Shown: positions 11,554 to 24,770 of the stretch, one piece after another
Layout: every line of letters starts with the position of its first letter
How positions within the stretch are numbered: position 1 is the stretch's first letter
Source of the DNA: Congeria kusceri
Taxonomy: Eukaryota > Mollusca > Bivalvia > Myida > Dreissenidae
Length of the DNA stretch: 64,000 bases
Assembly (NCBI GenBank): GCA_027627225.1
Contig: CM051028.1
Coordinates: 22,171,864-22,235,863 of the forward strand
Direction: 5' to 3'
Notes under the pieces: model-generated
What the model saw: the letters and a program-made list of their open reading frames with translations, nothing else
Database searches by the model: none
Told to the model about the DNA's origin: nothing
Made by a program: the position numbers and the translations under genes

Positions 11554-14447
11554 AAAAAGTGGGCCATGATGGCCAAAGTGCTCACCTGAGTACAGGCAAT
11601 AACAGCGAATAGCTCTGACATCTGAGTGTCACCGCCTACAAAATGACCCACATAAGACAGATATCTTACTGTTGCTGACCTGCCAATCGACAGGTGCAAT
11701 ACAAATGCCCGTCTTGTCGTCTTCTGTTAACCTGAAAATTGACAGATGCTTATACAGATGCCTGTTTGGCCTATTTCTCCTGGCAATTGATAGGTGCAAT
11801 ACTGATGCATTTAAATTTTTGGGGAAAAAAAGCAAATTTATTAATCAGTGTTTTTTTCATCTGTTGGGTAAAGGTGGCGGGGCCTTTCAGATGGGGGAAT
11901 TTTGCGTCAAAGGGGATTTTTTTTAGAAAAGCATTATAGTAAAATTACGTGTTTCTATTTTACTTTGTAATAAAACATTAATTAATCAAATGTTTTGCTA
12001 CAAATGATAACTTAGGTAAAATGTTTTAACTTGGTTTGAAGAAAAATTGCCTGGATATTTTACGAAATCACTCTATCTTAGTCAATTTCTGTCCCATTTT
12101 GCTCATTTTTTTTTCAAAATATATCTTACATTCTGAGGGGACTTTTAAAGATTAATATAGGGGAAAAATATATACCTTTTAAGCAGGGGAATGGGGCCGA
12201 ATTTCGGTCCCAAATTGGCCATAAAAAACACTGTTAATGATCCATTTAGCGTCAAAATCTTGCATATAATACAGACATTGCTTTTAATAATATTATCCAG
12301 TATCTGTTGATATAACAAGAGCTTGCTAGAAATCATCTTTAATTAGACAATGAATGCTGACAAACTGCCTGTTGTTTGCACAAGTTTGATCAAACATGAT
12401 TAAAATCGCATTTTGATATGGCCTTTTATAAGCAAGGATTTAGCGGATACAGTTAATTTATTAACCCAATGGAAAACGACCGAAATGAAAGAAAAGCCTG
12501 TTTTTATTTAACCAAAAGAACAAATATAATATTTTGATTAAAAAAAAAAAAAAAACTGGTTTGATTTAACAAAGAAAAACTTTTGAGTAGGGACCTTTTC
12601 GTCCGGTAGGTAGGCAACGGCTAACGAAGTTAATTTTCATTTTGGCCTTATGGATGTTTTTCACAAACAATTAAGGGGCCATAACTTTGGCCTCTCTGGT
12701 CTGATCTAGCCCAGGAATTTTAGTAGGTTTTGAAAACCAGGAGTCAATTGAACCCTAGCTTTAAAATATGATGCAAAGCATAGTATTTCCTCGAGTCTAA
12801 AATGAGAAAATTGCATTGTACTTGCATAAAAAAAGCAGGATTCTGCGTCAATTAAATCCATGTGGCCCATATTAAACAATGACTGAGACCTCATGGTCAA
12901 ACCCAAACCATGCATGTCTGGTCAAGAATAGGCTATACATGAAGTCTCTGTATTCCATATTTAAGTCACACAAGAACATTTACAAAAACTGTTAAGATAT
13001 ATCTTTCTGAGTAAAAATAAGCATTTTTTTTTAAATTTATACATAAACTTTAGTAATTCAAAACACCTGCAGACAGTCATTGCCATAACCAGCAAATATG
13101 TATAAATTATTGTTTTACTTTCGGGAATATTTTTTCCTGAATTTTCACATACTTTTTTAGAATGTGATTTTTCACAGACTTTTTTCCAAATTGCCTGACA
13201 ATTCACTGACCATGAAAAAAGGGGGAATAACTCTGGTGTTCCTGGTCTGATCTGGCCCATTATGAAATCTGTATCACCTCTACATGCCCAACTGTTTATG
13301 CATTACGGACGACAGATGAAGCAGGACAGTCCCCCCTATACCAATACTATTTATGTACCACTCGCTACCTTGTGCCTTTATCCAGCTTTTTCATAATTTG
13401 TGTTTGTCATTTAAATCAAGCTTCATATGATTAATGTATTGTAAATACATTTTTACATGTATGCTATTCAAATTTAAAATTGGTAACATTTTCAGACCAT
13501 GAATATTAATGACTATATAGAAAGAGCAACATAAATGAAACAAAAAACTTATTGATTAAACAGAATGCATAATTATTATATGACAATCACTAACCTTAAT
13601 ATCTGCTAATGAAAAAAAAATCAATTGTATCATATCAATATAATATACATTAACAATACTTCATGTTGTGCTTCAGGTCAGACTGTCAGATAATTATATG
13701 TATCTTTGAATGTACGATATTCTTTACAATTGCTAAAACAATATAATTACGGGGCTACAGATAACATTGAAAATACTAAACTAAATCATAATAAGAGGAC
13801 CAACATCGCCAGACACTCTTCTTGCCCAGTGCCAAGATTTTTTCAGCCCATTACAACATTAGTAATCAAGTACTAAAATGGTAAGACTATTATATGTTTA
13901 AACTGTTGGTAGTAGAGGACTGTATGGTAAGACTATGTTCCAAAGACGTGGGCCATGTGTCACACAGAAATATTTTATTTTTTAAGGATGATCCAACTAA
14001 AGTCAATAGAATCACATATTAATTAAGACCTGCCTGTGGCCATTTTTAGCCCATGGCCACCAATTTTAAGAACATTGGTAACGGACCATGTGTTGATGCT
14101 ATCTACATATCAAAATGCCCATACCAAATGCCCAGGCAGTGTAGCTTCAAAGAATATTTTTATCGTTTTTCCCCATAATAAAACAATGCAACATGTAATT
14201 TATTTTTAAACGAATGCTCTTCCAAATTATGAGCATACACGAGTTGTGCAAGTTTGATCATGATTAGATGAACAAGAGAACAGCCTACGGGTGCTGGACG
14301 CTCGACTTTCTCATGTTTGATAGTACTCTAGGCTTTTGTGTATGGAATAAGTTTATCACTGTCATGAAGTATTTTGAATTTCAAGTCAATACCTCTTATA
14401 GATATTGAGAAATTTGACCTAAAGCAAACAATTCTAATTTGAAACAA
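11554..14447. other. Repeat fragments and AT-rich DNA
   Basis: A second truncated repeat start (GGGCCATGATGGCC) lies at 11562-11575, followed by diverged direct repeats around GACAGGTGCAATAC (11690-11800). Fragments of the same bivalve repeat, with CTGGTCTGATCTGGCCCA or close variants, occur near 12690 and 13240. Poly(A) runs are at 12540-12555. No gene is supported. Confidence 0.5.
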
Positions 14448-15202
14448 GAGGGCCACGATGGCCCGAGGTCGCTCACCTGATATCTATGTATGAAGTTTCA
14501 TTAAAATATCTCAATAGGTTCTCAAGTTATTAGGCGAAAACTGTTTTCCTATTTTTAGTAACAGTGACCTTGACCCCACCCACCACATAAGTAAAGCAAG
14601 GTCTCGATATAAGGTGCCTACGTATGAAGTTTCATTAAAATATCTCAATGTGTTCTTAAGTTATTGAGCGTAAACCGTATTTCTACTTTTAATAACAGTG
14701 ACCTTGACCCCACCCACCCCATAAGCAATCTCAAGTGAGGTCTCGATATAAGATATGTGTATTAAGTTTCATTAAAATATCGCAATGCGTTCTCAAGTTA
14801 TTGAGCGGAAACCGTTTTTCTATTTTCAGTAACGGTGCCTTGACCCCACCCACCCCATATGAAATCCCAAGCAATGTCTCGATATAAGGTACTTATGTAT
14901 TAAGTTTCATTAAAATAGCTCAATGGGTGGTTCTCAAGATATTAGCGGAAACCAATTTTCTACTTTTAATAACGGTGACCTTGACCCCAACCACCCCATA
15001 TGCAATCCAAATCGAGCTTCAATATAATGTATTTATGTATTTTTTCATTAAAATATGTCAATGCGTTCTCAAGATATTGAGCGGAAACCATTTTTCTATT
15101 TTTAGTAACAGCGACCTTGACCCTGACCCCTCCCACACCATATGCAATCCCATGCGAGGTGTCGATATAAGGTATCTATGTATTAAGTTTCATTAAAATA
15201 TC
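14448..15202 (+). repeat. Bivalve interspersed repeat, 5' part of an interrupted copy
   Basis: It starts AACAAGAGGGCCACGATGG and GCTCACCTGATATC, then has about five 140-bp modules carrying AAGTTTCATTAAAATATC, GAGCGGAAACCG and GTGACCTTGACCCC. It stops in mid-module at 15202 and resumes at 21497, with a LINE in between. Confidence 0.75.
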
Positions 15203-15315
15203 ACAACTTCTTTAAACAGTATTGTTTTGTAGTCAACCTACAATTAGTATTTAAATAAAAAATAATTAACTTTTGAATTGTATCAAAATACACTACGATA
15301 AATACTGTGTGCACA

Positions 15316-15375
15316 CAACCAAAAGACGTATCTACTTTTTTCATTTTCTAAAAGTAGATTCGACGTATTTGGTTG
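15316..15375. repeat. Hairpin-forming inverted repeat
   Basis: CAACCAAAAGACGTATCTAC (15316-15335) pairs with GTAGATTCGACGTATTTGGTTG (ends 15375) with a short loop and a few mismatches. It lies in the leader region of the LINE. Confidence 0.65.
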
Positions 15376-16028
15376 TTACTAACTGAAACATTTTTTTTCT
15401 TTTGTCAAATCTAGATTTTTAAGATCTATTTTTTTGAAAGCAGGATTCATAAAAAGGGAAGTAACCTATCGAAGACATACTACATTTAGATATAAAGTAT
15501 TGATTTAAAAAATGATAAATGTTTAATTGTTTTACAAATATCTATGAACAAACAATTATGATACTATGAAAAAAGGTACCATTTTGAATAATGAAATTGT
15601 TACTATATGTGTTTTAACTCTCACTTACATTAATTTTCTGCTAGATATGCTGCACTTTTGTATACACACAAAACAATGTTTCATAGGGTAGTAACCTGAT
15701 TTTGGTCTTATTATATTTTTGATATCAAATTATTAAATTTAAGAAAGATCAATGTTTGATAAATAACCACGTAAATTACCTTTTATATACGAAAAAACAT
15801 GGTAAAAATATAACATTTTGCATAATGAATTTTGTTACCAAATAATATTAATTTTCTCTTGTATTGCGGCTACTAACTATCGCTCTTCCTTTGAGAATCG
15901 AAGCATTGTATTATGTATATTTAATATTGTTTTATTGTTTGAGATGAGCTTTATGTGAGGATACAATTACACATAAACACGTCTGCACACACAAATGTGT
16001 CACTTCCTCATGCATTCACATACTTGTA

Positions 16029-16232
16029 CACACACACACACGCGCGCGCGCGCACACACACACACGCACACGCACGCACGCATGCACACCCACACATGCA
16101 CGCACGCACGCACGCACGCACATACACACACACACATTCACATACGTACATGCTATACACGCAAACATCTGCTCCCCCCCCCCACACACACACGCGTACA
16201 CGCATGCACACACACACACACACACACACACA
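16029..16232. repeat. (CA)n/(CACG)n microsatellite
   Basis: Long alternating CA with CG and CATG interruptions and a C9 run near 16175. The frames through it on both strands (His/Thr or Val/Cys repeats) are artefacts. Confidence 0.95.
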
Positions 16233-16615
16233 TGCACGAGTAATACAACACCTTCTAATGTGATTTTTGTGTACATCAAATGTAAAAACACTTATGCTAT
16301 AGATGATAAGGATGCTGGTCTTCTACCAAGGTTAAATCATTTATGATATACTTATGATATACATGTGCGAACAATCTAAACACTTTAAATATAGAATAGT
16401 ATTAATGGAACTCTAACACAGCTATTTTTAGGCATGGCGGAGCCTTAAATTTACACTCATAATCTTTTTTTAGCCGAATGGCATTTTTTGTTTTAAACAT
16501 AGATTTAAGTATCGTTCGTTCGTAACAGAAATAAATTCTCTTAAGACATTTAATGAAAACAATTCTATTTATAAGGACATAATTCATAAAATTATTAAAC
16601 ACATTTGTAATCAAT

Positions 16616-17440
16616 ATGACTATAAAATTAGGTAGTTTCAACACTAAAGGTATTGCATCATCAACAAAACGTCGTCAAGTACTCCAATGGTTAAAAGAAA
16701 ATAAATTTGACATATATTTTTTACAAGAATTACATTATTGCGAAAAAATAGACAATAACATTTGGGGAGATGAATGGGGTGGAGATTTGTTTTTAAGTGG
16801 AAATAGTTCAAATTCTCTTGGAGTAGGTATTTTCATTAATCCAAATACAACTCTTGATTATACAATTAAAGAATACATCGATATTGTTGAAGGCAGATTG
16901 AAACTTTTACATATTGAAACTCATGGGAGACAAATAATTTTGATGAATGTTTATGGTACAAATACTGACACTGTTGAATTTTTTAATGTTTTGGAAAACT
17001 ATGTACAAACATACTTCGACCATTCAATAATAATTGGAGGCGATTTTAATACGGTGATTGATCATAAAGCAGGCAAACTAAATGGAAGGCTAGATACAAA
17101 TAAAAAATGTTGCAAGAACATAAATGAGCTAATTGAAAGTTATGATTTATGTGACATTTGGCGACTTCACAATCCTGACAAAAATGTTTATACTTGGCAC
17201 TTAAACACTAACCCTCCAATTATTTTGCAGACTTGATTATTTTTTAGTTACGTGCAATATAATAAATTTCAGTACATATTGTAACATAGCACCAGGCTTC
17301 AAATCTGATCACTCACTAGTATGCATACGACTTGAAATAGAAACAACGAAAAATGGCCAGGGCTACTTCAAAATAAATAATTCATACTCGAACAAGAATA
17401 CGAAACACAAATTAAGATATCAATAACAGAAATAGCTCAA
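16616..17440 (+). pseudogene. LINE ORF2 apurinic-type endonuclease domain
   Basis: The frame starts MTIKLGSFNTKGI and carries the APE-type endonuclease motifs in order: SFNTKG (Asn), FLQELH (catalytic Glu), LMNVYG, IIGGDFN (Asp/Asn). It breaks by a 1-nt frameshift near 17222; the next frame continues with the final S-D-H-S motif near 17305, then the linker to the RT. This domain nicks target DNA to prime reverse transcription in L1-type elements. Because of the frameshift the product would end before the last catalytic His. Confidence 0.85.
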
Positions 17441-18885
17441 ATGAATATTGAGGCAAATCCAAATACGCTCTGGGAAATTATAAAAGGAACCATTAGGGAC
17501 GTAACAATTAAATACTCAAGTGTAAAATCAAAAAATAAACAAAAACAAGAAATGATACTACAAACCAACATATCACAACTAGAGCAAGACCTTATTAGTG
17601 AACCTGGTAATATATCTAAACAAAACGATTTAAAGTTGGCGCAAGAGAATTTAAACGATTTGATCGAACAAAATATAAAAGGTATACTACTTAGAACAAA
17701 AGCCCAATGGGTCGAAGGCTCAGAAAAGAATTCAAAATATTTTTCAAATCTTGAAAAGAAACGATCAGAAACGAAAACTGTACATCAACTTAAAACGAAT
17801 GAAAATGAAATTTTAAAAGACCAAGCTTCAATATTAACAAATGTTAAATCATTCTATGAAAAATTATATAAGAAAAACAAAAATATAATTAATGATGAGA
17901 AAAACCATTTTTTCAATAACATACATAATAAAATAAATTTGGACCAAATTGAAAATGAAAATAGGTACTTATCAGAATACGAATGTGTTAACGCCTTAAA
18001 GGAAATGAAGAACAATAAAAGTCGTGGTTCAGATGGTATATCTGCAGAATTTTATAAAATATTCTGGAATGACATAAAACAATATGTATTGTCGTCGCTC
18101 AACTACTCGCTTGACAACAATAACTTAACAAAACTGCAAAAACAAAGCATTATTACTTTATTACCGAAATCTGGAAAAGATACTTGTTGATTGATAACTG
18201 GAGACCTATTTCACTTTTAAATGTTGATTATAAAATTGCGTCTAAAGCAATAGCTAATCGGATTAAACCACTTTTAGACACTATTATTAGTACAAACCAG
18301 ACTGGATTTATAAAAGGGAGATATATCGGAGAAAACGTTAGAATTTTACAATAAATAATTGAAAAGGCAAATGATACCAATGAACCTGGTCTTATATTCT
18401 TTTCTGACTTTAATAAAGCTTTCGACAGCATTGATCATGGTTTTATGTTTAAATGCCTCGACACCTTTCAGTTTAGTCAACACACAATAAATTGGGTAAA
18501 GCTTTTTTATCGTAATGCAATGTCATGTGTAACAAATAATGGCCAGTTTTCAGAATTTTTCAACATACAAAAAGGTGTCAGACAAGGCTGTCCACTATCT
18601 CCTTACCTATTCATTATATGCATAGAACTTTTGTCTGCAGAAATAGATTTAAATCAAAATATTACAGGAATAAATATACATAATGTTCACGTTAAACAAT
18701 CAATGTTCGCTAATGATGCATCCTTTATGTTAGATGGCACACAAAAATCATTTGAAACTTTAATAAATGTATTCGAAAACTTTGCATCAATATCGGGTTT
18801 AACACTCAACAAAAGCAAATGTAAAATTATAAAATTTGGTTCATTAAAATCAAGACAAATTCAATACTGTAAACATAAACAATGA
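17441..18885 (+). pseudogene. LINE ORF2 reverse transcriptase domain, inactivated
   Basis: RT motifs are in order: NKSRGSDGISAEFYK, then (after a stop at 18188-18190 and a frame change) NWRPISLLN, GFIKGRYIGEN, a TAA at 18352, motif A FSDFNKAFD, motif B GVRQGCPLSPYLF and motif C at 18706-18720. Motif C reads FANDASF where L1-type RTs have FADD, so one of the two catalytic aspartates is Asn. Together with the stops this makes the copy inert. The frame ends at 18885 where another LINE fragment begins. Confidence 0.85.
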
Positions 18886-19489
18886 AAAACCTTCAAGTCA
18901 AATTAAATGGAATTGAAATTTTGATAATATAGATTGGAGGTATACGCACAGTTTTGTTTTTAGAGTCTCCAGAGACACATACATACAATGGTTGCAGACT
19001 AGAATTGTACATAGAATTTTAGGAACTAGATCTTTGTTACATAAAATGAAAATTTTAAACGACAACATGTGTATTTTTTGCAAGACACATGAGGAGACAT
19101 TAATTCATCTGTTCTGGGAATGTGAACACATACAGCCAATTGTTAACCATATCAAAAATGAGATAGCCTTAAATCATATTAACTTGCCTTCACTTTCATG
19201 TCAAGACATGCTTTTTGGAATTTGTAACGAAAAAATGATTCATGTAAACATTTTGTTACTTCAAACAAAAAGGTACATTTGTATGTGTAAAAAATCAAAT
19301 AGAATTCCGACCATCCAAGGACTTAAGAAAAGTCTGCAGATAGCATGGGAAATCCAAAAACACACTTGGTGTGAGAACGAGTTTCCGAATTGGTCAGTTG
19401 TAAGACTCTTGATACAATGAACCCAAAAGTATGCTAATAAGATATTAAAATATACACTAACCTTATTATATATTGTCAGTACACTGTGT

Positions 19490-19525
<36 letters not shown>

Positions 19526-19764
19526 CTTTACTCTGCAAACTCAAATATTTTTGCAGCATGATTTGCTGCAAATATTTGCAGTACAGCTAATCCATTGTAA
19601 ACAGTATTTACTAAGTAATAGATGTATTTTGTAATGTGTTAACTGCTACATCATATGGAATGTTTGTGTATCAACATCATTGACAATTGTTTCTAACACA
19701 TAAAAATGAAACTAACACAAAAAAACTCTGTACGGTATGGAGCTGTGAAATAAATGTTATTTTC

Positions 19765-19800
<36 letters not shown>

Positions 19801-19825
19801 GAAAAAAAAAAAAAAAAAAAAATCC
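18886..19825 (+). mobile_element. Nested 5'-truncated LINE fragment with poly(A) tail
   Basis: The frame 18992-19420 encodes only the C-terminal end of an L1/Tx1-like ORF2 (RIVHRILGT...CIFCKTHEETLIHLFWECEH). It is followed by a 3' UTR with a T-run (19495-19525), AATAAA near 19750 and a poly(A) tail 19768-19822 broken by GGGG. The host LINE's ORF2 stops at ...YCKHKQ on the left and resumes with HATALGINFS on the right, so this piece was inserted into it. The two C-termini (here and 20779-21306) are related but clearly different copies. Confidence 0.75.
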
Positions 19826-21306
19826 CAACATGCCACAGCTCTGGGAATCAACTTCAGTAATAAATCTGAGGAAATAATCGAACTTAACATACCAACTAAA
19901 ATAAACGAATTTGAAAGTTCTTTAAATAAATGGAAACGATTGAAATTATCAGCGATGGGGAAAATTACAGTTTTAAAATGTTTTGCATTTCCAAAACTAG
20001 TTTACCCTCTCACTGTTCTCCCGAATCCACCCGAGAACATCATTAAACAAATTAAATCGATAAGTTTTAAATTTCTCTGAGTTGAAAAACCCGACATGGT
20101 TGCAAGAAAACGAATTATTCAAGATTACTCAGAGGGTGGTCTCAAAATGCTTCATATTGACCTTTTCATTGAATTACTCAAAGCAAGTTGGGTTAAACGC
20201 TTTATTTTCCAAACAGAATCTAAATTGATACAAATCAATACCAACATGCTAGATAAATTCGATGGTTCATTAATATTCAAATCAAATTTAAAACCCACTG
20301 ACGTTAAAACCACAAATATAAAATCTGAGTTTCTGAAAAATGTGATTCACGGATGGCTTTGCGCGTCCTGTAACGATGACCCACATGCCAATCCAAAAAC
20401 AACTTATTTGGAATAATACATTTATAAAGCATAATAACAAAACGCTATTTTTTAAAACATGGTTTGAAAACGGAGTACAAATGTTAGAACATATATTCAA
20501 TTTCAGAACCAAACAATTTTACACCTTTCCAGAAATCGTTTACCTTTATAATTTAAACAAACATGATTTTTTGAAATATAACGCTTTGATAAACAGCATT
20601 CCTATTGAATGGAAACAATTATTACAGCAAAGCCACATCGAGTATTTCCGCTCCAGGATACATGTTCACCAACATCACAGAATCAACCAAATTATGTAAA
20701 GTATTATATGGAAAACTAGTATTAAAAGAAAAACCAAAAGATTAAAAAAAAAAAAAAAAATGGAAATTATTACAAAATTTGGAAGAAATTAATTCAAAAT
20801 TAATTTTCACTCAACCTTTAAAATTATCTATTGATACTAAATTGAGAAGCTTTCAATATAAATATTTAATGCAAATTATTCCGAACAACACCTTGTTGCA
20901 TAAATGCAAAATAAAGTCTTCAAGTTTGTGCGATTTTTGTTCAATGTATCCTGATTCAAATATCCACATGTTTTGGGAATGTCAATACGTACAAATATTT
21001 TGGACATGCCTTCAAAAATTTATACAGGACATGTTGGGCATGGGAGATACGCTAGATTTGAATTATGCTAACATATCATTTTGTAATATTCAAAATGTTA
21101 CTAAAATGAATTCATACTGCATTAACTTTATAATTTTGTTTGCAAAATTGTATATATTTAAATGTAAAAATGAAAACAGTGTGCCACAAATAAATATGTT
21201 TAAAAATGTCCTCAGAAAACGAATTAAATTAGAAGAAATAATTTCACACGTACAGAATAAGTATGAACATTTCCTGTCACGCTGGACTCATTTTATTTCA
21301 TTCTAA
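19826..21306 (+). pseudogene. LINE ORF2 C-terminal domain of the host LINE
   Basis: Frames 19830-20080, 20096-20416, 20376-20699 and 20779-21306 continue the host LINE after the nested insertion: LGINFSNKSEEI, FESSLNKWKRLKLSAMGKI, the thumb/connection blocks IIQDYSEGGLKMLHID, then the terminal knuckle CDFCSMYPDSNIHMFWECQY. Breaks are a stop at 20078-20080, a frame change near 20400 and an A-run expansion at 20743-20760. The gene is not translatable as one product. Confidence 0.8.
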
Positions 21307-21496
21307 TCTTTTTTACGAACCCATCCATGTTAAACTTAGCAAAAACTTTTCTTCTCTTCATTATACATATTTTCTATTTCTTTTTTTTATGTTGTATAGA
21401 TAAAAATTTCTTTGTAAAACACACTTTGTACTGTAAACTGATTTGATGTAATATGTATATTGGGGTTTGAAAAGAAATAAAATTGGAATGACAAAA

Positions 21497-22748
21497 AAAG
21501 TTTCATTAAAATATCTCAATGCGTTCTAAAGTTATTTGAGCGGAAACCGTTTTTCTATTTTTAGTAACAGTGACCTTGACTTTGACCCACCCATCCCATA
21601 TGCAATCCCAGTCGAGGTCTCGATATAATGTTTTGACCAAATATGAAACCTCTGGGCCTTGTGGCTTCAGAGAAGAATTTTTAATTTTGCCATTTACGTC
21701 TATATAAACCGTGTGAGCCAGTGTTGACCCCATGGGCATCATTTGAACAATCTTTGTAGAGGACCATTATACAACATACTATAACAAATATGAAACCTCC
21801 GGGCCTTGCGGTTTCAGGAAAAAAGATTTTTAAAGTCATTTTGCTATTTAAGTCTATATAAACATTGTGACCCCCGGGGTGTGGCCAGTTTTGACCCCAG
21901 GGGCATCATTTGAACAATCTTTATAGAGGACCACTATACAATGTTACATACCAAATATGAAACCTCTGGGCCTTGCAGTTTCAGAGGAGAAGATTTTTAA
22001 AGTCATTTTGCTATTTAAGTCTATATAAACCATGTGAGCCACAGGGTGTGGCTAGTTCTGACACCAGGGGCATCGTTGAACAATCTTTGTAGAGGACTAC
22101 TATACAATGTTACATACCAAATATGAACACTCTGGGCCTTGCAGTTTCAGAGCAGAAGAGTTTTAAAGTCATTTTGCTATTGAAGTTTACATAAACCATG
22201 TGACCCCCGGGATGTAGCCAGTTTTGACCCCAGGGGCATCATTCAAACAATCTTTGTGGAGGACCACTATACAATGTTACATACCAAATATGAAACCTCT
22301 AGCCTTGCGGTTTTAGAGAAGATTGTTAAAGTCATTTGCTATACAAGTCTATATAAACCATGTGACCCCCGGGGCGTGGCCAGTTTTGATCCCAGGGCAT
22401 CATTTGAACAATCTTTGTAGAAGACCACTAGAGGATGTCACATTTCGAATATGAAAGCTCCAAGCCTTGTGGTTTCTGAGAAGAAGATTTCTAAAGTTTT
22501 CAGATTTTAAATCTATGTTTAGCTCTGGTGACCTACATATGCAGCGGACCGGAACGATTTGAACAAGTTTAAAAGAGGGTCACTCAAGGATCATTCCTGT
22601 GAAGTTTGGTGAAAATCTGCCCAGTGGTTTGGGAGGAGATGCTCTTTGAATGAAAATGTTGACACACGACGGACGACGCACGACAGACGACGGACAAAGG
22701 CGATCCTAAAAGCTCACCATGAGCACGTTGTGCTCAGGTGAGCTAAAA
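21497..22748 (+). repeat. Bivalve interspersed repeat, 3' part of the interrupted copy, with about 166-bp tandem units
   Basis: It resumes the module seen at 14448-15202, then carries five to six tandem units with ACATACCAAATATGAAACCT, GGGCCTTGCGGTTTC and CAGTTTTGACCCCAGGGGCA (21630-22440). It closes with ACGACGGACAAAGGCGATC and AGCACGTTGTGCTCAGGTG. The unit spacing of about 160-170 bp is regular. Confidence 0.8.
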
Positions 22749-23828
22749 ATGGCAATAACTCCACCAAAATCCTTGATATAGTCACCTCATCAATACCTTT
22801 TATAGATATTGTGAAATTTTACCTAAAGCAAAATTTCTCAGTTGAAAAAAGAGCAATTATGAGTACTCAAGCCAAATCCTTGATAAGTTCATCACTGTGA
22901 TACTTTGAGTTTGAAGTCAAAACCTCAGAAAGGTATTGAGAAATTTGACCTAGAGTATTCACAAGCTTTTTCTTCGATTTGGTCAGGTGACCTAGTTTTT
23001 GTCCCCTCGTGACCCAGTTTTAAACTCATTCGAGATAAATGTGACTTTTAGAGTGTTCACAAGCTTTTTCTTCAATTAGCCCTAGTTAGTGACATAGTTT
23101 TTGACCCCACATGACCCATTTTCGAACTCTTCTGAGATGTCATTGGGATAAAATTTAATGTTCTAAGCAAGTTTCATCTTGATTGGGCAAAAACTGTGGC
23201 CTCTAAAGTGTTCACAAGTTTCATGTTGATCGGGCAAAACAATTTACCGCTAGAGTGTTGACAAGCTTTTTCTACAATTTGACCTGGTGACCTAGTTTTG
23301 GACCCCAAATACGACCCAGTTTTGAAAAAGTCTGAGATATCATTTGGACTGTGCAAGTTTCATGAATATTGTGCAATAAATGTGGCCTGTATAGTGTTCA
23401 CAATGTAAATGTTGACGACGGACAACGCACGAGGGACAAAAGGCGATCACAAAAGCTCACCATAAGCACATTGTGCTCAGGTCAGCCAAAATGGGGGAAA
23501 AACTCTAGTGTTCTTGGTTCTATCTGGCCCATCATTGCTCTCAGATCGAATGGTCATAGATGAACTGTGCAAGTCAACAAGGAATGAAAAGTTCACAAAC
23601 AAGGGGAAATAACTGGTCTTTCTGGTCTGATCTGGCCCATTTTGGACATTGACTGAGACCTTATTGTCATACACAAGCAGTGCAAGTTGTTCAAGTGTCT
23701 ATCCTCGACATTGTCCATTGTTTGCATTTTTCTCACGAACAAGTGGGAATTCCTTTATGGATTATTTTGAAATCATCTTGCCATACACACGCTGTGCAAG
23801 TTTAGTTAATATGAGATGAAAAATGAAG
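22749..23828 (+). repeat. Bivalve interspersed repeat copies 3 and 4 (partial)
   Basis: One copy ends at 23454-23486 with GCACATTGTGCTCAGGTCAGC after GTTGACGACGGACAACGCACGA. It contains modules with GACCTAGTTTTTGACCCC and ATTGGGCAAAAACTGTGGCC. The next, from 23490, carries TCTGATCTGGCCCATTTTGG and is cut at 23828 by the element at 23831-27469; its remainder lies at 27470-27735. Confidence 0.7.
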
Positions 23829-24726
23829 TATCAGGCTCTCCAGCTGTTATTTGTTTTTCCTTTTTGTTTTGAAGTGCTCCTAGTTTTTCTTGAATCCTCC
23901 TAGTATTCCTAGTTTTGCATTAGCAGCATTATGTGGGAAAGTTTCAAGTTTGTGTTTTGAATGTGTCTCAGAGACCTTTTTGCAGAAAACAATGTACAGG
24001 TGTCCAGCTGACTTGTCTGTGGCAGTGTGATTCGGTGTCACTGATACATAGTTTGGCTTTCATCCTGGTCCCATGATGATTTAAGACAAGCCTCAGACAA
24101 AACCATTATACTTACACATAAGTGTATATTTGTAACATTTGAAGTACATTTAGAAGCAGTAGCATGTGTTCTGAATATATTATATTGGATGTACATGTTT
24201 TGCATACAATGGCCAAGACCTCATTTAATTCAACGATGCTTATGCTGTGGAGAAAGAGTTGTTACCAAATACATTTGTAGATTACACAAATTTATGACTT
24301 CAATATTTCAAAATTATGGAAACTGAACTGTGTCGTAGAATGTACATTTTGGGTCTGCTTATTATATTTGGTAACAACTTGATTTTGCTTTGCTATGATC
24401 AATGACTGACACACAACTCACAAGTTGTTACCTCAAATATTACTGTATCAGAGTGTTTATGATTTATGTCGGTTTAGGGTCATGCTTGTGTTTGCGTCTC
24501 TGTTACTGCCCTTGTTTCTGCCTGAAGTAATCTTGTCTTGCTACTAGTGCTACTTTGTCTTATTTTTAAAAGCATGCGATCCATACCATTTAACCATTCC
24601 CGCAACTACTTTTTATATATACTAAAACAGAAAAGAAACACTCACTCTTGCTTTGGATGTGTCCGTTGTTTGTTCTTAGCATGCTAAATTGTACTTGCAT
24701 TACCTAATATATCTACCCTTTGATTA

Positions 24727-24770
24727 AGATAAGATAAGATTTATTTAAAGTCGGCAAGACAAATAACAAA
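24727..24770 (-). repeat. Possible LINE 3' tail (GATAA-type microsatellite)
   Basis: AAGATAAGATAAGATTTATT reads on the minus strand as AATAAA-like sequence followed by a short tandem tail, the ending typical of CR1/L2-like LINEs. No coding remnant is attached. Confidence 0.35.

Larger units (their letters stand above)
15203..21496 (+). mobile_element. L1/Tx1-like LINE, near full length, decayed, with nested LINE fragment
   Basis: The element sits inside a repeat module: AAGTTTCATTAAAATATC occurs at its left edge (15185-15202) and again at its right edge (about 21498-21515), a probable 17-18-bp target-site duplication, although the same string is also part of each module. The 3' end is AATAAAATTGGAATGACAAAAAAA. 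The leading 1.4 kb (15203-16615) has no ORF1; it holds a hairpin (15316-15375) and a (CA)n tract. ORF2 (16616-21306) is broken by frameshifts, stops and poly(A) expansions and is interrupted at about 18880-19825. Not active. Confidence 0.8.

Noticed and set aside
11433..11939. Overlapping frames on both strands near 11.4-11.9 kb as a small gene
   Set aside because: They overlap repeat starts and diverged direct repeats; no domain, and both strands are equally open.
16008..16291. Frames rich in His/Thr or Cys/Val on both strands
   Set aside because: They are translations of a (CA)n/(CACG)n microsatellite.
19693..19890. Poly-Lys/poly-Phe frames
   Set aside because: They are translations of the poly(A) tail of the nested LINE.
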